A DNA stretch of 64,000 nt from the NCBI GenBank assembly GCA_963843605.1, contig CAWJLA010000005.1, positions 186,001-250,000 of the forward strand. Direction: 5' to 3'. The stretch comes from FEN-1297 sp963843605 (GTDB taxonomy: Bacteria; Bacteroidota; Ignavibacteria; Ignavibacteriales; Ignavibacteriaceae). This document shows positions 43,937-53,798 of the stretch, piece after piece. How positions within the stretch are numbered: position 1 is the stretch's first letter; each line of letters starts with the position of its first letter. The position numbers and the translations under genes are program-made. The notes beneath the pieces are model-generated. The model saw only the letters and a program-made list of their open reading frames with translations. It was not told the origin of the DNA and did not search any database.

Positions 43937-46585
43937 ATGAAAACCAAAACTGATCAGTCCAAGTCTTCCGAACCGAATCCTGACGCAAAGGACGAACCTA
44001 AGCCTCAAGCGAATGACGATGCAAAACCTAAAGCAAAGGACGACTTAAAAACCTTGCCGCTGGCGGAGGTGGAGAAAAAATTAGAGTCATCTCCGGAGGG
44101 CCTCACTCAAGCCGAGGCACAGAAACGGCTGACGCAGTACGGACCAAATGAGATTGAAGAAAAGAAAACCAATCCGCTGCTTAAATTCCTCTCCTATTTT
44201 TGGGGTCCCATCCCGTGGATGATTGAAGTAGCTGTAATTCTTTCGGGTGTGGTTCGGCACTGGCCTGATTTTTTTATCATCCTCCTTTTACTTGGCGCCA
44301 ACGCAGTGGTCGGATTCTGGGAAGAACGCCAGGCCGGCAACGCCATCGAAGCTTTAAAGGCCAAGCTGGCAGTCAAGGCACGGGTGAAACGTGACGGGAA
44401 ATGGATCACCCCGGCAGCGCGCGAACTGGTGCCTGGCGATGTAATCCGTTTACGCCTGGGCGACATTGTCCCTGCGGATGCACGCTTGCTGGATGGCGAC
44501 CCGGTTGAAGTTGATCAATCCGCATTGACGGGTGAATCTTTGCCTGCTACCCGAAAACCCGGAGAGGCTGTGTTTTCAGGTTCGATAATTCGCCGGGGTG
44601 AAATCGGCGCTCTGGTCTATGCTACAGGTACAAAAACTTACTTCGGCAAGACAGCACAATTAGTACAGGAGGCAAATACCGTCAGTCATTTTCAAAAGGC
44701 TGTTTTGAAGATAGGAAATTATCTCATCATTCTTGCGGTGGGTCTGGTGGCGGTTATTATTGCCGTAGCAGTCTACCGCGGTGATCCGATACTAACCACG
44801 CTGCAGTTCGCCCTGGTGCTTACTGTAGCCGCGATTCCTGTTGCAATGCCGACGGTGTTGTCGGTGACAATGGCGGTCGGCGCACGCCTGCTTGCCAGGA
44901 AAAAGGCAATTGTCAGCAAGTTGGTTGCCATCGAAGAATTAGCGGGTGTGGATGTACTGTGTGCTGATAAGACCGGTACCCTGACCCAGAATAAACTGAC
45001 GCTGGGCGATCCTTTCAGCGTGAACAATATCCCCGCTGACCAAGTCATTCTTAACGGCGCTCTGGCATCACGTACGGAAAACAACGACACTATTGATCTG
45101 GCTGTACTGGGCGGACTGAAAGAAAAGGATTTGTTAAAGGCTTATGAGGTGCTTCATTTCCAGCCATTCGATCCGGTGCATAAACGCACCGAAGCCACCG
45201 TAAAAACCAAAGACGGAAAAACTTTCAAGGTGACAAAGGGAGCGCCTCAGGTGATTTTGGAATTGTCTTCGAATGTAGGACAGATAAAGTCCACTGTAGA
45301 TAAAGCAGTAAACGAATTTGCGGTGCGCGGCTTTCGTTCGTTAGGCGTAGCAAGAGCTGAGAGTGACGGGCAATGGCAGTTTATCGGCGTACTGCCCCTG
45401 TTCGACCCGCCGCGTGAAGATGCAAAAGCAACAATTAAGACCGCAGGAGAGATGGGAGTTAAGATCAAGATGGTTACCGGCGATGCGTTAGCCATCGCTA
45501 AAGAGACCGCCCAAAAGCTGGAAATGGGTGCAAATATTCTTGATGCCTCCGGCCTTGGTGATTCTAAAAAGAAAGAGACCGTAGAGGTTTCGGAGTCCAT
45601 CGAGAATGCCGACGGTTTCGCACAGGTTTTCCCGGAGCACAAATACCACATTGTGGATGTTCTGCAGAAACGCGGTCACATGGTCGGCATGACAGGTGAC
45701 GGAGTGAATGACGCTCCCGCACTTAAAAAAGCAGACTGCGGCATTGCTGTTTCAGATGCGACGGACGCAGCGCGCGCGGCGGCATCTATTGTGCTGACGA
45801 CGCCCGGTCTCTCGGTAATCATTGACGCAATCAAGGAGAGCAGGAAAATTTTCCAGAGGATGAACAGCTACGCTATCTACCGTATCGCCGAGACGCTGCG
45901 TGTTTTATTATTCATGACCCTGGCGATCCTGATCTTCAACTTTTATCCGTTGACGGCAGTGATGATCGTGATGCTTGCGTTGCTCAATGACGGCGCCATA
46001 CTGTCAATTGCATATGATAACGTACATTATAAAAATAAACCCGAGTCATGGAATATGCATGAGGTGCTGGGCATCGCAACTGTCTTGGGCATCGTCGGAC
46101 CCATTGCAGCGTTCGGTCTTTTCTTCCTTGGCGACCGTGTTTTCCACCTCGATCATGCGCGTCTCCAGCCGATGATGTACCTAATGCTTTCCGTTGCCGG
46201 ACATTTAACGATTTTTCTGACTCGTACGCGCGGCCCGTTCTGGTCTATCCGTCCCGCGAAGATTTTATGGATTGCTGTGCTCGGTACGCAGCTCGTAGCA
46301 ACGCTGATCGCTGTGTACGGATTCCTGATGCCGCCCTTGGGCTGGAGTTGGGCCCTTTTAGTATGGGGCTACGCACTAATATGGTTCTTAGTTAGTGACC
46401 GCGTGAAACTGCTTGCGTACCGGATTTTTGATCCGGCCAAAGCAAAGATACCATCCGATTTGACACCTCAAATTGCTAAGCAAGCGTATGAACTATATGA
46501 GCAGGAAGGTCGTCGAGATGGTCACGCAGATGAGGACTGGTTAAAAGCGGAAAAGAATATTAATAAAAATGAACTCCCTAAATAA
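43937..46585 (+). CDS. Plasma-membrane-type proton-efflux P3A ATPase
   Basis: 882-aa P-type ATPase of the H+-pumping (plant/fungal PMA-like) group. N-terminal Lys/Asp/Pro-rich extension, then the cation ATPase N domain (EGLTQAEAQKRLTQYGPNE), TGES loop (QSALTGESLPATRKPGEAVF), helix 4 with AIPVAMPTVLSV, phosphorylation motif VLCADKTGTLTQNKLTL (Asp at about 346), KGAPQVI, MVTGDALAIAKETA and GMTGDGVNDAPALKKADCGI, then the C-terminal helices. Extrudes protons with ATP; in bacteria it would support pH homeostasis during acid stress, such as acetate production. Higher G+C (30 of 60 at 44881-44940) than the adjacent CopB gene suggests separate ancestry. Confidence 0.93.
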   Translation: MKTKTDQSKSSEPNPDAKDEPKPQANDDAKPKAKDDLKTLPLAEVEKKLESSPEGLTQAEAQKRLTQYGPNEIEEKKTNPLLKFLSYFWGPIPWMIEVAVILSGVVRHWPDFFIILLLLGANAVVGFWEERQAGNAIEALKAKLAVKARVKRDGKWITPAARELVPGDVIRLRLGDIVPADARLLDGDPVEVDQSALTGESLPATRKPGEAVFSGSIIRRGEIGALVYATGTKTYFGKTAQLVQEANTVSHFQKAVLKIGNYLIILAVGLVAVIIAVAVYRGDPILTTLQFALVLTVAAIPVAMPTVLSVTMAVGARLLARKKAIVSKLVAIEELAGVDVLCADKTGTLTQNKLTLGDPFSVNNIPADQVILNGALASRTENNDTIDLAVLGGLKEKDLLKAYEVLHFQPFDPVHKRTEATVKTKDGKTFKVTKGAPQVILELSSNVGQIKSTVDKAVNEFAVRGFRSLGVARAESDGQWQFIGVLPLFDPPREDAKATIKTAGEMGVKIKMVTGDALAIAKETAQKLEMGANILDASGLGDSKKKETVEVSESIENADGFAQVFPEHKYHIVDVLQKRGHMVGMTGDGVNDAPALKKADCGIAVSDATDAARAAASIVLTTPGLSVIIDAIKESRKIFQRMNSYAIYRIAETLRVLLFMTLAILIFNFYPLTAVMIVMLALLNDGAILSIAYDNVHYKNKPESWNMHEVLGIATVLGIVGPIAAFGLFFLGDRVFHLDHARLQPMMYLMLSVAGHLTIFLTRTRGPFWSIRPAKILWIAVLGTQLVATLIAVYGFLMPPLGWSWALLVWGYALIWFLVSDRVKLLAYRIFDPAKAKIPSDLTPQIAKQAYELYEQEGRRDGHADEDWLKAEKNINKNELPK

Positions 46586-46691
46586 ACAAACTCGAATGAT
46601 GAAGCGGGATCACGGAAAGAATGAAGATGGAAAACAATTCAGAAGATTTTTGCAGACTACATTTTAGGAAAAACTATAACTAGCTCACAAC

Positions 46692-46720
46692 TTAAGCCGG
46701 ACGATTTAAGTCCGGCTTAG
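46692..46720 (+). terminator. Hairpin downstream of the proton ATPase
   Basis: Ten-bp perfect stem TAAGCCGGAC / GTCCGGCTTA with a 7-nt loop, about 107 bp after the ATPase stop. There is no T-run on either side, so an intrinsic terminator of the standard kind is not proved; it may be a 3' stabiliser. The rest of the 46586-46844 gap shows no gene. Confidence 0.5.
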
Positions 46721-46844
46721 GTTCGACTCAGTTCGAAATGATTCACCTCCAAACATAATCGAGAAAGTGCAGACATAAATTACTTTTAGACAGATAGTGA
46801 TTTTACGAATTCCTTTGATTGATGAACCTACCAGCTTACTTTAA

Positions 46845-46900
46845 TAAACCTAGTGCCTTTTTCATCCTTTTGCTCGATTGGAATAAGACTGCCTAATGCG
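46845..46900 (+). promoter_or_regulatory. Repeated bipartite promoter-like element, copy 8
   Basis: AATAAACCTAGTGC, CTTTTTCAT at 46857, CGATTGGAA at 46875. No YATANC at the usual offset; TAATGC at 46894 is the nearest AT-rich hexamer. Box B is 195 nt before the small membrane protein at 47070, close to the 189 nt seen for its paralogue behind copy 3. Confidence 0.62.
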
Positions 46901-47069
46901 TAGTATTATTATGTATAGGATTGTTTTTCTATAAATCCTAAGGTCATTATTTATTTGTATAAAAATATCAAGGCTTAGGCTCATAAATTAAATCCGGAAA
47001 TAAAATTCAAATAAATTTTTGATAAATAAAAATGAACTTCACTTACAATTGATAAGATAGGTAAAACCA

Positions 47070-47309
47070 ATGCAAAAGATTAAAAGCAGATTTTTAATGA
47101 TCGCGTTTGTAACCGCGGTTGTGCTCTTTTTTTACTTCGGCGCAGGAACCATGGTAGAAAACGGAATATATGGAAGAATACATGAAAACGGTTGGGCAGG
47201 ACATATGAGCTGGAGAATGTATCCGGCTACAATTACTCTTGTTTTAAGTGCTGCATTTGGCTGGCTGCTGTTTAAAAAGAGAAATAAAGCAAGCAAGGAT
47301 ATATCATAG
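47070..47309 (+). CDS. Small two-helix membrane protein, 79 aa
   Basis: Paralogue of the protein at 17639. Helix 1 is FLMIAFVTAVVLFFYFGAGT, the loop has NGIYGRIHENGWAGHMSW, and helix 2 is ITLVLSAAFGWLLFKKRNK. Family unrecognised. It starts 22 bp before the universal stress protein gene, and likely shares the promoter-like element copy 8 with it. Confidence 0.7.
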   Translation: MQKIKSRFLMIAFVTAVVLFFYFGAGTMVENGIYGRIHENGWAGHMSWRMYPATITLVLSAAFGWLLFKKRNKASKDIS

Positions 47310-47330
47310 CAATTTTAAACTGGAACGAAG

Positions 47331-47807
47331 ATGAAAAAAATTCTGATCGCGCTGGATTATAATCCAACGTCACAAAAAGTGGCAGAGATAGGTTTTTCAA
47401 CGGCTAAAGCCATGAAAGCTGAAGTTATATTGCTTCATGTAATATTAGATCCGGTCTACTACTCCTCTGTAGAATATTCTCCTATAATGGGAATGAGTTT
47501 TACCGGTTACACGAATATGGATCTATTACAATTAGAAACCGTTGAGGGATTGAAAAAAACATCTCAACTTTATTTAGATAAAGTTAGACATCACCTTGGT
47601 GATAAAACAATTGAAACACTGGTAAGCGAAGGTGATTGTGCTGAGACCATAATAAAGACCGCAGATGACCTGCATATAGATTTTATAGTTATGGGTTCTC
47701 ACAGCAGGAGATGGCTGGAAAATATAGTAATGGGTAGTGTTGCGGAAAAAGTTTTACGTAAAACTTCTATACCGCTTTTCATCATCCCGACTAGACAAAA
47801 CAAATAA
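47331..47807 (+). CDS. Universal stress protein, UspA family
   Basis: 158-aa single Usp domain. It begins MKKILIALDYNPTSQKVAEI, contains ILLHVILDP, SEGDCAETIIKTADDLHIDF and the ATP-binding end signature VMGSHSRRWLENIVMGSVAE followed by KVLRKTSIPLFII, so it is probably of the ATP-binding class (G-2x-G-9x-G-S). It follows the small membrane protein by 21 bp. Confidence 0.92.
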   Translation: MKKILIALDYNPTSQKVAEIGFSTAKAMKAEVILLHVILDPVYYSSVEYSPIMGMSFTGYTNMDLLQLETVEGLKKTSQLYLDKVRHHLGDKTIETLVSEGDCAETIIKTADDLHIDFIVMGSHSRRWLENIVMGSVAEKVLRKTSIPLFIIPTRQNK

Positions 47808-47893
47808 CAATAATAATTTTTGTGAAATGGGAAATTAATTCAAAAATACGTGCCTAATATAATTGTTCTATACCACAATATTTAGAGACAAAA

Positions 47894-48706
47894 ATGTTCG
47901 GATTAAAACATAGAAAACGAGAGCTTATTCGCAGCTTACCATTTCCTGAAAAACGGCTGGATATTATAGAAAAGAATATTGCTTATTATCATCATTTGAA
48001 TCCGGAAGATCAAGCCGAGTTACGCGGTCATATTCAAATATTTTTACACGAGAAAAAATTTGAGGGACTTAATGGATTTGAAATAACCGATGAGATAAAA
48101 GTAACTATCGCCGCACAAGCTTGTATTTTGCTGCTGCATCGCGATACCGATTATTACCCGGCATTGCATACAATTTTGGTTTATCCTCATCCTTTCTTTT
48201 CAAATATCAAACAATACTTACCCGGCGGAATAGTAGCAGAAGGCGAACAAGGACGATTAGGAGAATCCTGGTACCGCGGACCTGTCATTCTTTCCTGGGA
48301 CGATGTTAACAAATCCGCACATGATCATAATGACGGACACAACGTGGTTTTTCATGAATTTGCGCACCAGCTCGACGATGAGTCAGGTGCAAACGATGGC
48401 GTACCTGTACTGCCAAACCGCTCTACTTACATAGCATGGGCAAGGGTGTTGGGCGAGGAATATCAGGAATTACTTGACAATCTCAAGCACAACCATAAAT
48501 CAGACATAGATTTTTACGGAGCTACAAACCCTGCTGAATTTTTTGCCGTAGTTACAGAATATTTTTTCGAAAAGCCGATCCAACTCAAAAAGCGGCATCC
48601 GGAATTATATGAGCAGTTCAAAAACTTTTACAAGTTGGATACTGAGACGATTATGTTAAAGTACGACAAAGAAAATAATGAAAAAAAGAAGCTTTATGAA
48701 ACATAA
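47894..48706 (+). CDS. MtfA-like M90 zinc metallopeptidase
   Basis: 270-aa cytosolic zinc peptidase of the MtfA family, which in E. coli modulates glucose uptake by binding Mlc. Motifs: LNPEDQAELRGHIQIFLHEK, AQACILLL, WDDVNKSAHD, zinc site VFHEFAHQLDDESG (HExxH) and downstream ligand/active-site region NPAEFFAVVTEYFFEKP. Normal length. Its 3' end overlaps the start of the M50 protease gene by 11-29 bp, suggesting coupled translation. Confidence 0.88.
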   Translation: MFGLKHRKRELIRSLPFPEKRLDIIEKNIAYYHHLNPEDQAELRGHIQIFLHEKKFEGLNGFEITDEIKVTIAAQACILLLHRDTDYYPALHTILVYPHPFFSNIKQYLPGGIVAEGEQGRLGESWYRGPVILSWDDVNKSAHDHNDGHNVVFHEFAHQLDDESGANDGVPVLPNRSTYIAWARVLGEEYQELLDNLKHNHKSDIDFYGATNPAEFFAVVTEYFFEKPIQLKKRHPELYEQFKNFYKLDTETIMLKYDKENNEKKKLYET

Positions 48707-49814
48707 ACATATCCCTATTGGTAAATTTCTCGGAATTCCGATTTATTTAGATTATTCATGGTTCCTGATATTGGCACTGCTAACCTGGATGCTGGCGGAA
48801 AGTTATTTCCCGCTTGAATTTAAAAATTGGACGATATACTCTTATTGGACGGTCGGTTTTATAACTTCGATTTTGTTCTTCATTAGTATTTTGCTGCATG
48901 AATTCGGTCATTCTATAATTGCACTAAAATATAAAATTAAAGTAAAAAGGATAACGCTATTTTTATTCGGCGGAATTGCCGAAATATCAAAAGAACCGTC
49001 GAAATCATCGGCTGATTTTTGGATTGCCGCCGCCGGTCCTATCACCAGTTTCATATTATCCGGAGTCTTTTATTTATTAGCAAAAGCATTTCTGCATAAT
49101 CAATATATTGCCGCTTCATTTCAATACCTTGCTTTAATAAATTTTATCCTGGCAATATTTAATTTAATTCCCGGATTTCCGCTGGATGGGGGAAGAATTT
49201 TGAGAGCTATAGTGTGGGCTGTTACTAAAAATTATAAAAAAGCAACTACAATTGCAGCTAACGCCGGAAGAATTTTCGGACTCTTATTTATTATGCTTGG
49301 TGTTTTCCAGATATTTCAAAATAATGTTTATAACGGTTTATGGATAATATTTATCGGTTGGTTCCTGGAAATTACCGCAATGTCTCAAATTCAAAGACAG
49401 GCGCTTAACGGTTTATTATTCGGTCACCAGGTGCATGAAGCTTTGTCGAATGATTACGGTATAGTATATCCTGATTCTACTGTTCAGGAAATTATAGATA
49501 ATCATTTCATCGGCGCCAATCGAAGAAACTTACTTGTTAAGGATAATAATATAATGGTTGGATTTCTTACGCCAGGACTAATAAATTCCATTTCAATGAA
49601 GGATAGGCAAAATAAAACAGTAAAAGATGTAATGATCCCGTTACAAGACATTAATAAAATAAATTCCACCGAACCATTGTTAGAGGCATTAAAGTCTATA
49701 AACGAAAACGATATAAGCGTGGTACCCGTCATCGAAAACGGCAATTGCATTGGAATATTGAATCATAATAGTATTACTCAATTTATATTTGAACTGCAAA
49801 AACCGGGGCATTAA
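48678..49814 (+). CDS. Site-2 protease family (M50) with CBS-like C-terminus
   Basis: 378-aa polytopic intramembrane metalloprotease: helices at the N-terminus, zinc motif LLHEFGHSIIAL, then LFLFGGIAEISKEPSK and the second ligand block NLIPGFPLDGGRILRAIVWA. C-terminal residues about 250-375 form a CBS-domain-like region (TVQEIIDNH, LKSINENDISVVPVIENGNC). Such proteases may cut anti-sigma factors or other membrane substrates, with the CBS part binding nucleotides. Start 48678 or 48696 (Met 7); no strong ribosome site decides. Confidence 0.88.
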   Translation: MKKRSFMKHKHIPIGKFLGIPIYLDYSWFLILALLTWMLAESYFPLEFKNWTIYSYWTVGFITSILFFISILLHEFGHSIIALKYKIKVKRITLFLFGGIAEISKEPSKSSADFWIAAAGPITSFILSGVFYLLAKAFLHNQYIAASFQYLALINFILAIFNLIPGFPLDGGRILRAIVWAVTKNYKKATTIAANAGRIFGLLFIMLGVFQIFQNNVYNGLWIIFIGWFLEITAMSQIQRQALNGLLFGHQVHEALSNDYGIVYPDSTVQEIIDNHFIGANRRNLLVKDNNIMVGFLTPGLINSISMKDRQNKTVKDVMIPLQDINKINSTEPLLEALKSINENDISVVPVIENGNCIGILNHNSITQFIFELQKPGH

Positions 49815-49965
49815 TTTAATAGCCGCGATTGATTTTTCAAAAAGATGAATTAAGCAAAAATAGTTTTACGTTAAAAAACGAAAATCGCCTTATTTTAAAG
49901 TGATCTATCCTTATTTAAGTTATCCAGGATTTTTCTAAATTAGAGTTAAAAGAAAAACGGAACAA

Positions 49966-51342
49966 ATGAAAAATCATTATGATGTTATTGTAATCGGCAG
50001 CGGGCCGGGCGGCGAAGGCGCTGCTATGAAATGCACTAAAGAAGGATTGCACGTTGCTATGTGCGATTACTTTTCGAAGGTTGGCGGAAGCTGCACGCAT
50101 ACAAGTACTATCCCGAGCAAAGCTTTAAGGCATGCCAGTCAAATTTTATATGAAAGCAATAGACTGGATGACGCTAATTTCCAAACTTTACTGCAAAAGG
50201 CTGAGGTAGTAATTCAAGAGCAGTTCAATCTTAGAAAAAGTTTTTATGAGCGGAACCAGGTAGATATAATTGACGGAAGAGCAAAATTTCTAGACGCTCA
50301 TACGGTTTCTGTTAAGTTGTCCACCGGAGCGGAAGAAACTTATTCGGCGGATTATTTTGTTATTGCAACAGGCTCACGTCCGTATCATCCCGAAGATGTA
50401 AATTTTAATCACCCGAGAATATTAGACAGTGATTCAATTCTAAATTTAAAAGAAAGCCCGCGTTCGATAACAATATACGGCGCAGGTGTTATCGGATGCG
50501 AATACGCTTCAATTTTTAGAGGATTACGGGTAAAAGTAAATTTAATAAATACCCGCGATAAATTGCTCGCGTTCCTTGATGACGAAATTATCGATGCTGT
50601 TGCTTATCATTTGCGTGAAAACGGAGTAATTCTAAGAAACGGTGAAGAATATGAAAAAGTTGTAGCAGACGAAAACGGCGTAACAGTTTATTTAAAATCA
50701 AATAAGGAAATCCGTTCTGAATACCTTTTATGGGCTCAAGGCAGAACGGGTAATTCGGATGAAATGGGATTGGAAAATATCGGAATAAAATCAAATGCTC
50801 AGGGAGCTATTGTAGTTAATGAAAATAACCAGACACAGCTTTCCCACATCTATGCCGCAGGCGATATAATCGGTTTCCCTAATCTTGCAAGCGCGTCATA
50901 CGACCAAGGGCGATTTGCCGCTACTCATATTGCGTTCGGTAAGTGCGACCACCGGCTTGTTGAATTTATCCCGACAGGAATTTATACTATTCCTGAGATA
51001 AGCTCTGTTGGTTATACTGAAGAACAGTTAACTAAAGAAAAAATCCCCTATGAAGTCGGTCATTCTTTCTTCAAACATTTGGCCCGTGCACAAATAACCG
51101 GCAGAACAACCGGAATGTTGAAGATTCTTTTTCATAGAGAAACGCTTAAAATTCTTGGAGTTCATTGCTTCGGTCACGGCGCGGCAGAAATTATTCATAT
51201 CGGTCAGGCTATAATGTCGCAGAAAGGTGACGGAAATTCTTTGATGTTTTTTATCAACACTACTTTTAATTATCCTACAATGGCGGAAGCATACCGCGTT
51301 GCGGCTTTAAATGGTATCAATAGAGTTTATAAATTGAAATGA
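49966..51342 (+). CDS. sthA: Soluble pyridine nucleotide transhydrogenase (Si-specific)
   Basis: 458-aa flavoprotein that exchanges hydride between NADPH and NAD+. FAD-binding GSGPGGEGAAMKCTKEGL; the redox-active region reads GGSCTHTSTIPSKALRHASQ with only one Cys instead of the CxxxxC disulfide of lipoamide dehydrogenases, as in SthA. NAD-binding IYGAGVIGCEYASI, second FAD motif IYAAGDIIGFPNLASAS, dimer domain ending FNYPTMAEAYRVAALNGINR. Balances NADPH/NADH, relevant when sugar phosphates are diverted through phosphoketolase. Monocistronic. Confidence 0.93.
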   Translation: MKNHYDVIVIGSGPGGEGAAMKCTKEGLHVAMCDYFSKVGGSCTHTSTIPSKALRHASQILYESNRLDDANFQTLLQKAEVVIQEQFNLRKSFYERNQVDIIDGRAKFLDAHTVSVKLSTGAEETYSADYFVIATGSRPYHPEDVNFNHPRILDSDSILNLKESPRSITIYGAGVIGCEYASIFRGLRVKVNLINTRDKLLAFLDDEIIDAVAYHLRENGVILRNGEEYEKVVADENGVTVYLKSNKEIRSEYLLWAQGRTGNSDEMGLENIGIKSNAQGAIVVNENNQTQLSHIYAAGDIIGFPNLASASYDQGRFAATHIAFGKCDHRLVEFIPTGIYTIPEISSVGYTEEQLTKEKIPYEVGHSFFKHLARAQITGRTTGMLKILFHRETLKILGVHCFGHGAAEIIHIGQAIMSQKGDGNSLMFFINTTFNYPTMAEAYRVAALNGINRVYKLK

Positions 51343-51569
51343 AATATTTAAAGAAAATTTATGAGGGAGTTTATTAACAATCTCAAATTCGGATATATCT
51401 TCTTCGTCCGTATTGTCAAAAAGATTTAACCGCAGTTTTTTTTCGATATTTGTTTTTTGCCTCTGCTATTAGCCGGTTAAGGTTTGTATAAATATTTTTT
51501 AGTACAAATTTTCTTCTTTCTGACCAGGTACTTCTATCTTTTTACCGCTCCATTTAATCTTTTTATCAT

Positions 51570-51731
51570 CTATTTAGGCGAAATGTACTCTACATTCAGA
51601 AATACATTATCAAGTGGTAAAAAATCTTTATCGGTTGTTATTAAAGTGGCTTTTAATAGTGAAGCTTTAGCATAAGGAGCAGAGCGCATATATCCAAGCA
51701 ATATCCCGGTATCAAGAATATAATAATTCAC
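51570..51731 (-). pseudogene. PIN-domain (VapC-like) toxin with internal deletion
   Basis: 53-codon ORF starting GTG, overlapping the stop of the preceding gene (TAGTG). It joins the PIN N-terminus (YYILDTGILLGYMRSAPYA, first acidic residue present) directly to the PIN C-terminus (ATLITTDKDFLPLDNVFL then NVEYISPK). The central part of the domain, normally about 70-80 residues with further acidic ligands, is missing. Therefore inactive. The coupling to the gene upstream is that of a toxin-antitoxin pair. An ORF on the other strand (51484-51675) is a shadow. Confidence 0.65.
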
Positions 51732-52669
51732 TATTCTAATTCCTTGAGCAATTCCTCAATAGATTCATCACCTGGCAATGCCCCCCAAAGTTTTTTCAAA
51801 GGATTTGTTTGCTGTTTGAAAGGTTGCGACTTTTCAAATAATAACAAGGGCTCTTCGTGAGACGAATTGTTTAATAAAATACTTTCGTTTTCTTCATACT
51901 GCTTTATTAAATCGGCTTTAATATATCTTATCTCTTTGTTCGGTTTGAATTCAGCTATCCCGCGGACAGTAGCTCTTTTGCCCCAAAGTGAACGCATAAG
52001 CTCTTTATCAATAAATTCTTTATCTATTTCGCCGGTAATTGTGATGCCGTTATTAAGCTTTAATCTAAACTTGCCCTCTGAATGTTCTATTTCGTTAAAA
52101 TGTCCGCTAATAATTACTTTCAGCTGTTCGGGAATTTTCTTTTTAAACTCTTTTATAAGTTCAATTTGTTTACCGTCAATTTTAATTTTTTCGTCTCTGC
52201 CGTTTTCCGAAAACAATTCGAATGATTTTGCATAACTGCCGATAAAATTATCAAAAGACAAAAGTGATGCTAAAAGCCCGTTGTCTAAATAACTGCTGTC
52301 ATTTTTTTTATTTACGGCATCATTGGCAGCTCTGATTAGTATAGAAAGCGCCGTATCGTCCTGCATTGGTAATATATTCCATAAATCGGGCTGTCTTAAT
52401 TGTTCGGAAGCGGTTTCAATTTATTCCGGTGCGGTAATTAAAATTTTGGTAGAGCCTTTTCTCAAACTTGTAATTGCATAATTAACCGAGTTTTTTAACC
52501 ACGCAGGCAACTGTCCTTTTTTAGAACTTGTTCCTTCCACAGACAGTCTTAATGCTTTTTCGGAACTATCAATGAGATTATCAATTAATTCTTTTAAGGC
52601 AAGGATAGAAATAGCTCCCTTAGGGGCCTGGAGTCCGTTAATTTTTAATATGTAGCTTGCTGTTTTCAT
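51731..52669 (-). pseudogene. Putative partner (antitoxin-like) of PIN toxin, interrupted by a stop codon
   Basis: One frame of 313 codons runs from an ATG with AAAGGAGAA at 52669 to 51731, but has a TAA at 52421-52423 after ILITAPE. Coding sequence resumes at once (IETASEQLRQPDLWNILPMQ). Both halves look genuine: MKTASYILKINGLQAPKGAI, VEGTSSKKGQLPAWLKNSVN; then LKLNNGITITGEIDKEFIDK, KRATVRGIAEFKPNKEIRYI. No known domain. The 1-bp overlap with the PIN remnant suggests an antitoxin or immunity role; inference. The second half could restart at ATG 52366 (211 aa). Confidence 0.6.
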
Positions 52670-52780
52670 TTCTCCTTTGGTTTAATAGAACAAATATAAT
52701 TAACGGAATTATTAAATGGCAGATTAATCAACACTGCATTTTTATATCAACAGATATTAACTGATAATGAAAATATAATC

Positions 52781-53185
52781 TTACTTTCCCTCAACTATCT
52801 TTATCTCTTCTTCAGTCAATCCGTAAAGCTTATAAACCATCTGGTCTATTTGTTTTTCTAAGGTGGTTGTATCTGCATGAGGAGTTGATTTTTTCTTTAC
52901 AAGTATTTTGTCAACTAACTCAATTAGCGGTTTTTGTTGTTTCATTATACTTTTAGAGATAGGTAACTCGTCAGCATAACCGGGCATAAAATGCATTGTT
53001 CTGATTGCCTGATTGAATATAAAATAATAATAATAAAACGATATGAACTTTGAATTCAGTAAAGCCAAAAGAGTTTTATTTTTCAAACCAGAATTGTTCT
53101 CTGCAAAACACATTACAGTATTTAAACAAAACCTTTTTTCAGTATCCAATGCTGCCGTAATTTTAATATGAGGAGTGGGATTCAT
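52781..53185 (-). CDS. Type IIG RM fragment: target-recognition C-terminus
   Basis: 134-codon C-terminal piece (NPTPHIKITAALDTEKRFCL, LLALLNSKFISFYYYYFIF, RTMHFMPGYADELPISKSIM, QIDQMVYKLYGLTEEEIKIV). The FMPGYADELPI and LYGLTEEEI blocks are typical of the end of Eco57I/TaqI-like recognition domains. In-frame coding extends upstream of the ATG (NIEDVERKDVEKIVVQDIV), so the ATG is internal. Part of the pseudogene. Confidence 0.5.
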   Translation of the reverse strand: MNPTPHIKITAALDTEKRFCLNTVMCFAENNSGLKNKTLLALLNSKFISFYYYYFIFNQAIRTMHFMPGYADELPISKSIMKQQKPLIELVDKILVKKKSTPHADTTTLEKQIDQMVYKLYGLTEEEIKIVEGK

Positions 53186-53798
53186 AATATGTGCAACTAT
53201 ATCTTGTACAACTATTTTTTCTACATCTTTTCTTTCAACATCTTCAATATTTTAAATATTTCTTATCAATAAACCATTTTTCAGATATTTTCTTTAAATC
53301 CATATTGTAATATTTCTTTCCCAGTAATTAATTGAATCCCTTTATTTACCTTGCTAACATTCGGTGTCAATCCTCCTTTGCCATACCAGATAGCTCATAT
53401 AATTTTTTACTGGTTCACAATTATCAGAAACTCTTTCCAAAATAGTTAAATAGCTTTGAGGGAAACCTAGATAGAATATTCTACTATTAAAATAATTTCT
53501 TTTAAATTGAAATATCTCTTCTATCTCCTTATTTAAATATCCACATTTAACAAGCGGCAATTTTTTATTTGCAAGTTCTACATGGAAAATTAACATTTCA
53601 TACAGTGCCTCATCAAAAGCTTTACTCGTATCTACTAGACTGTAAATATTAAATTTGTCGAGAAATAAATTCCTTAATTTTGTCCCAAGAACTTACATAG
53701 CTTAACCCTTTAGGTATAATGAAATGAGAATTGTGTACTTTTCTCTTACGATATACTTTATCATCCTCTTAATAAAAAATTCGGCAATATCGCCCGTA

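Noticed and set aside
51484..51675. 63-codon plus-strand ORF
   Set aside because: Antisense to the PIN remnant, whose own frame carries recognisable domain sequence.
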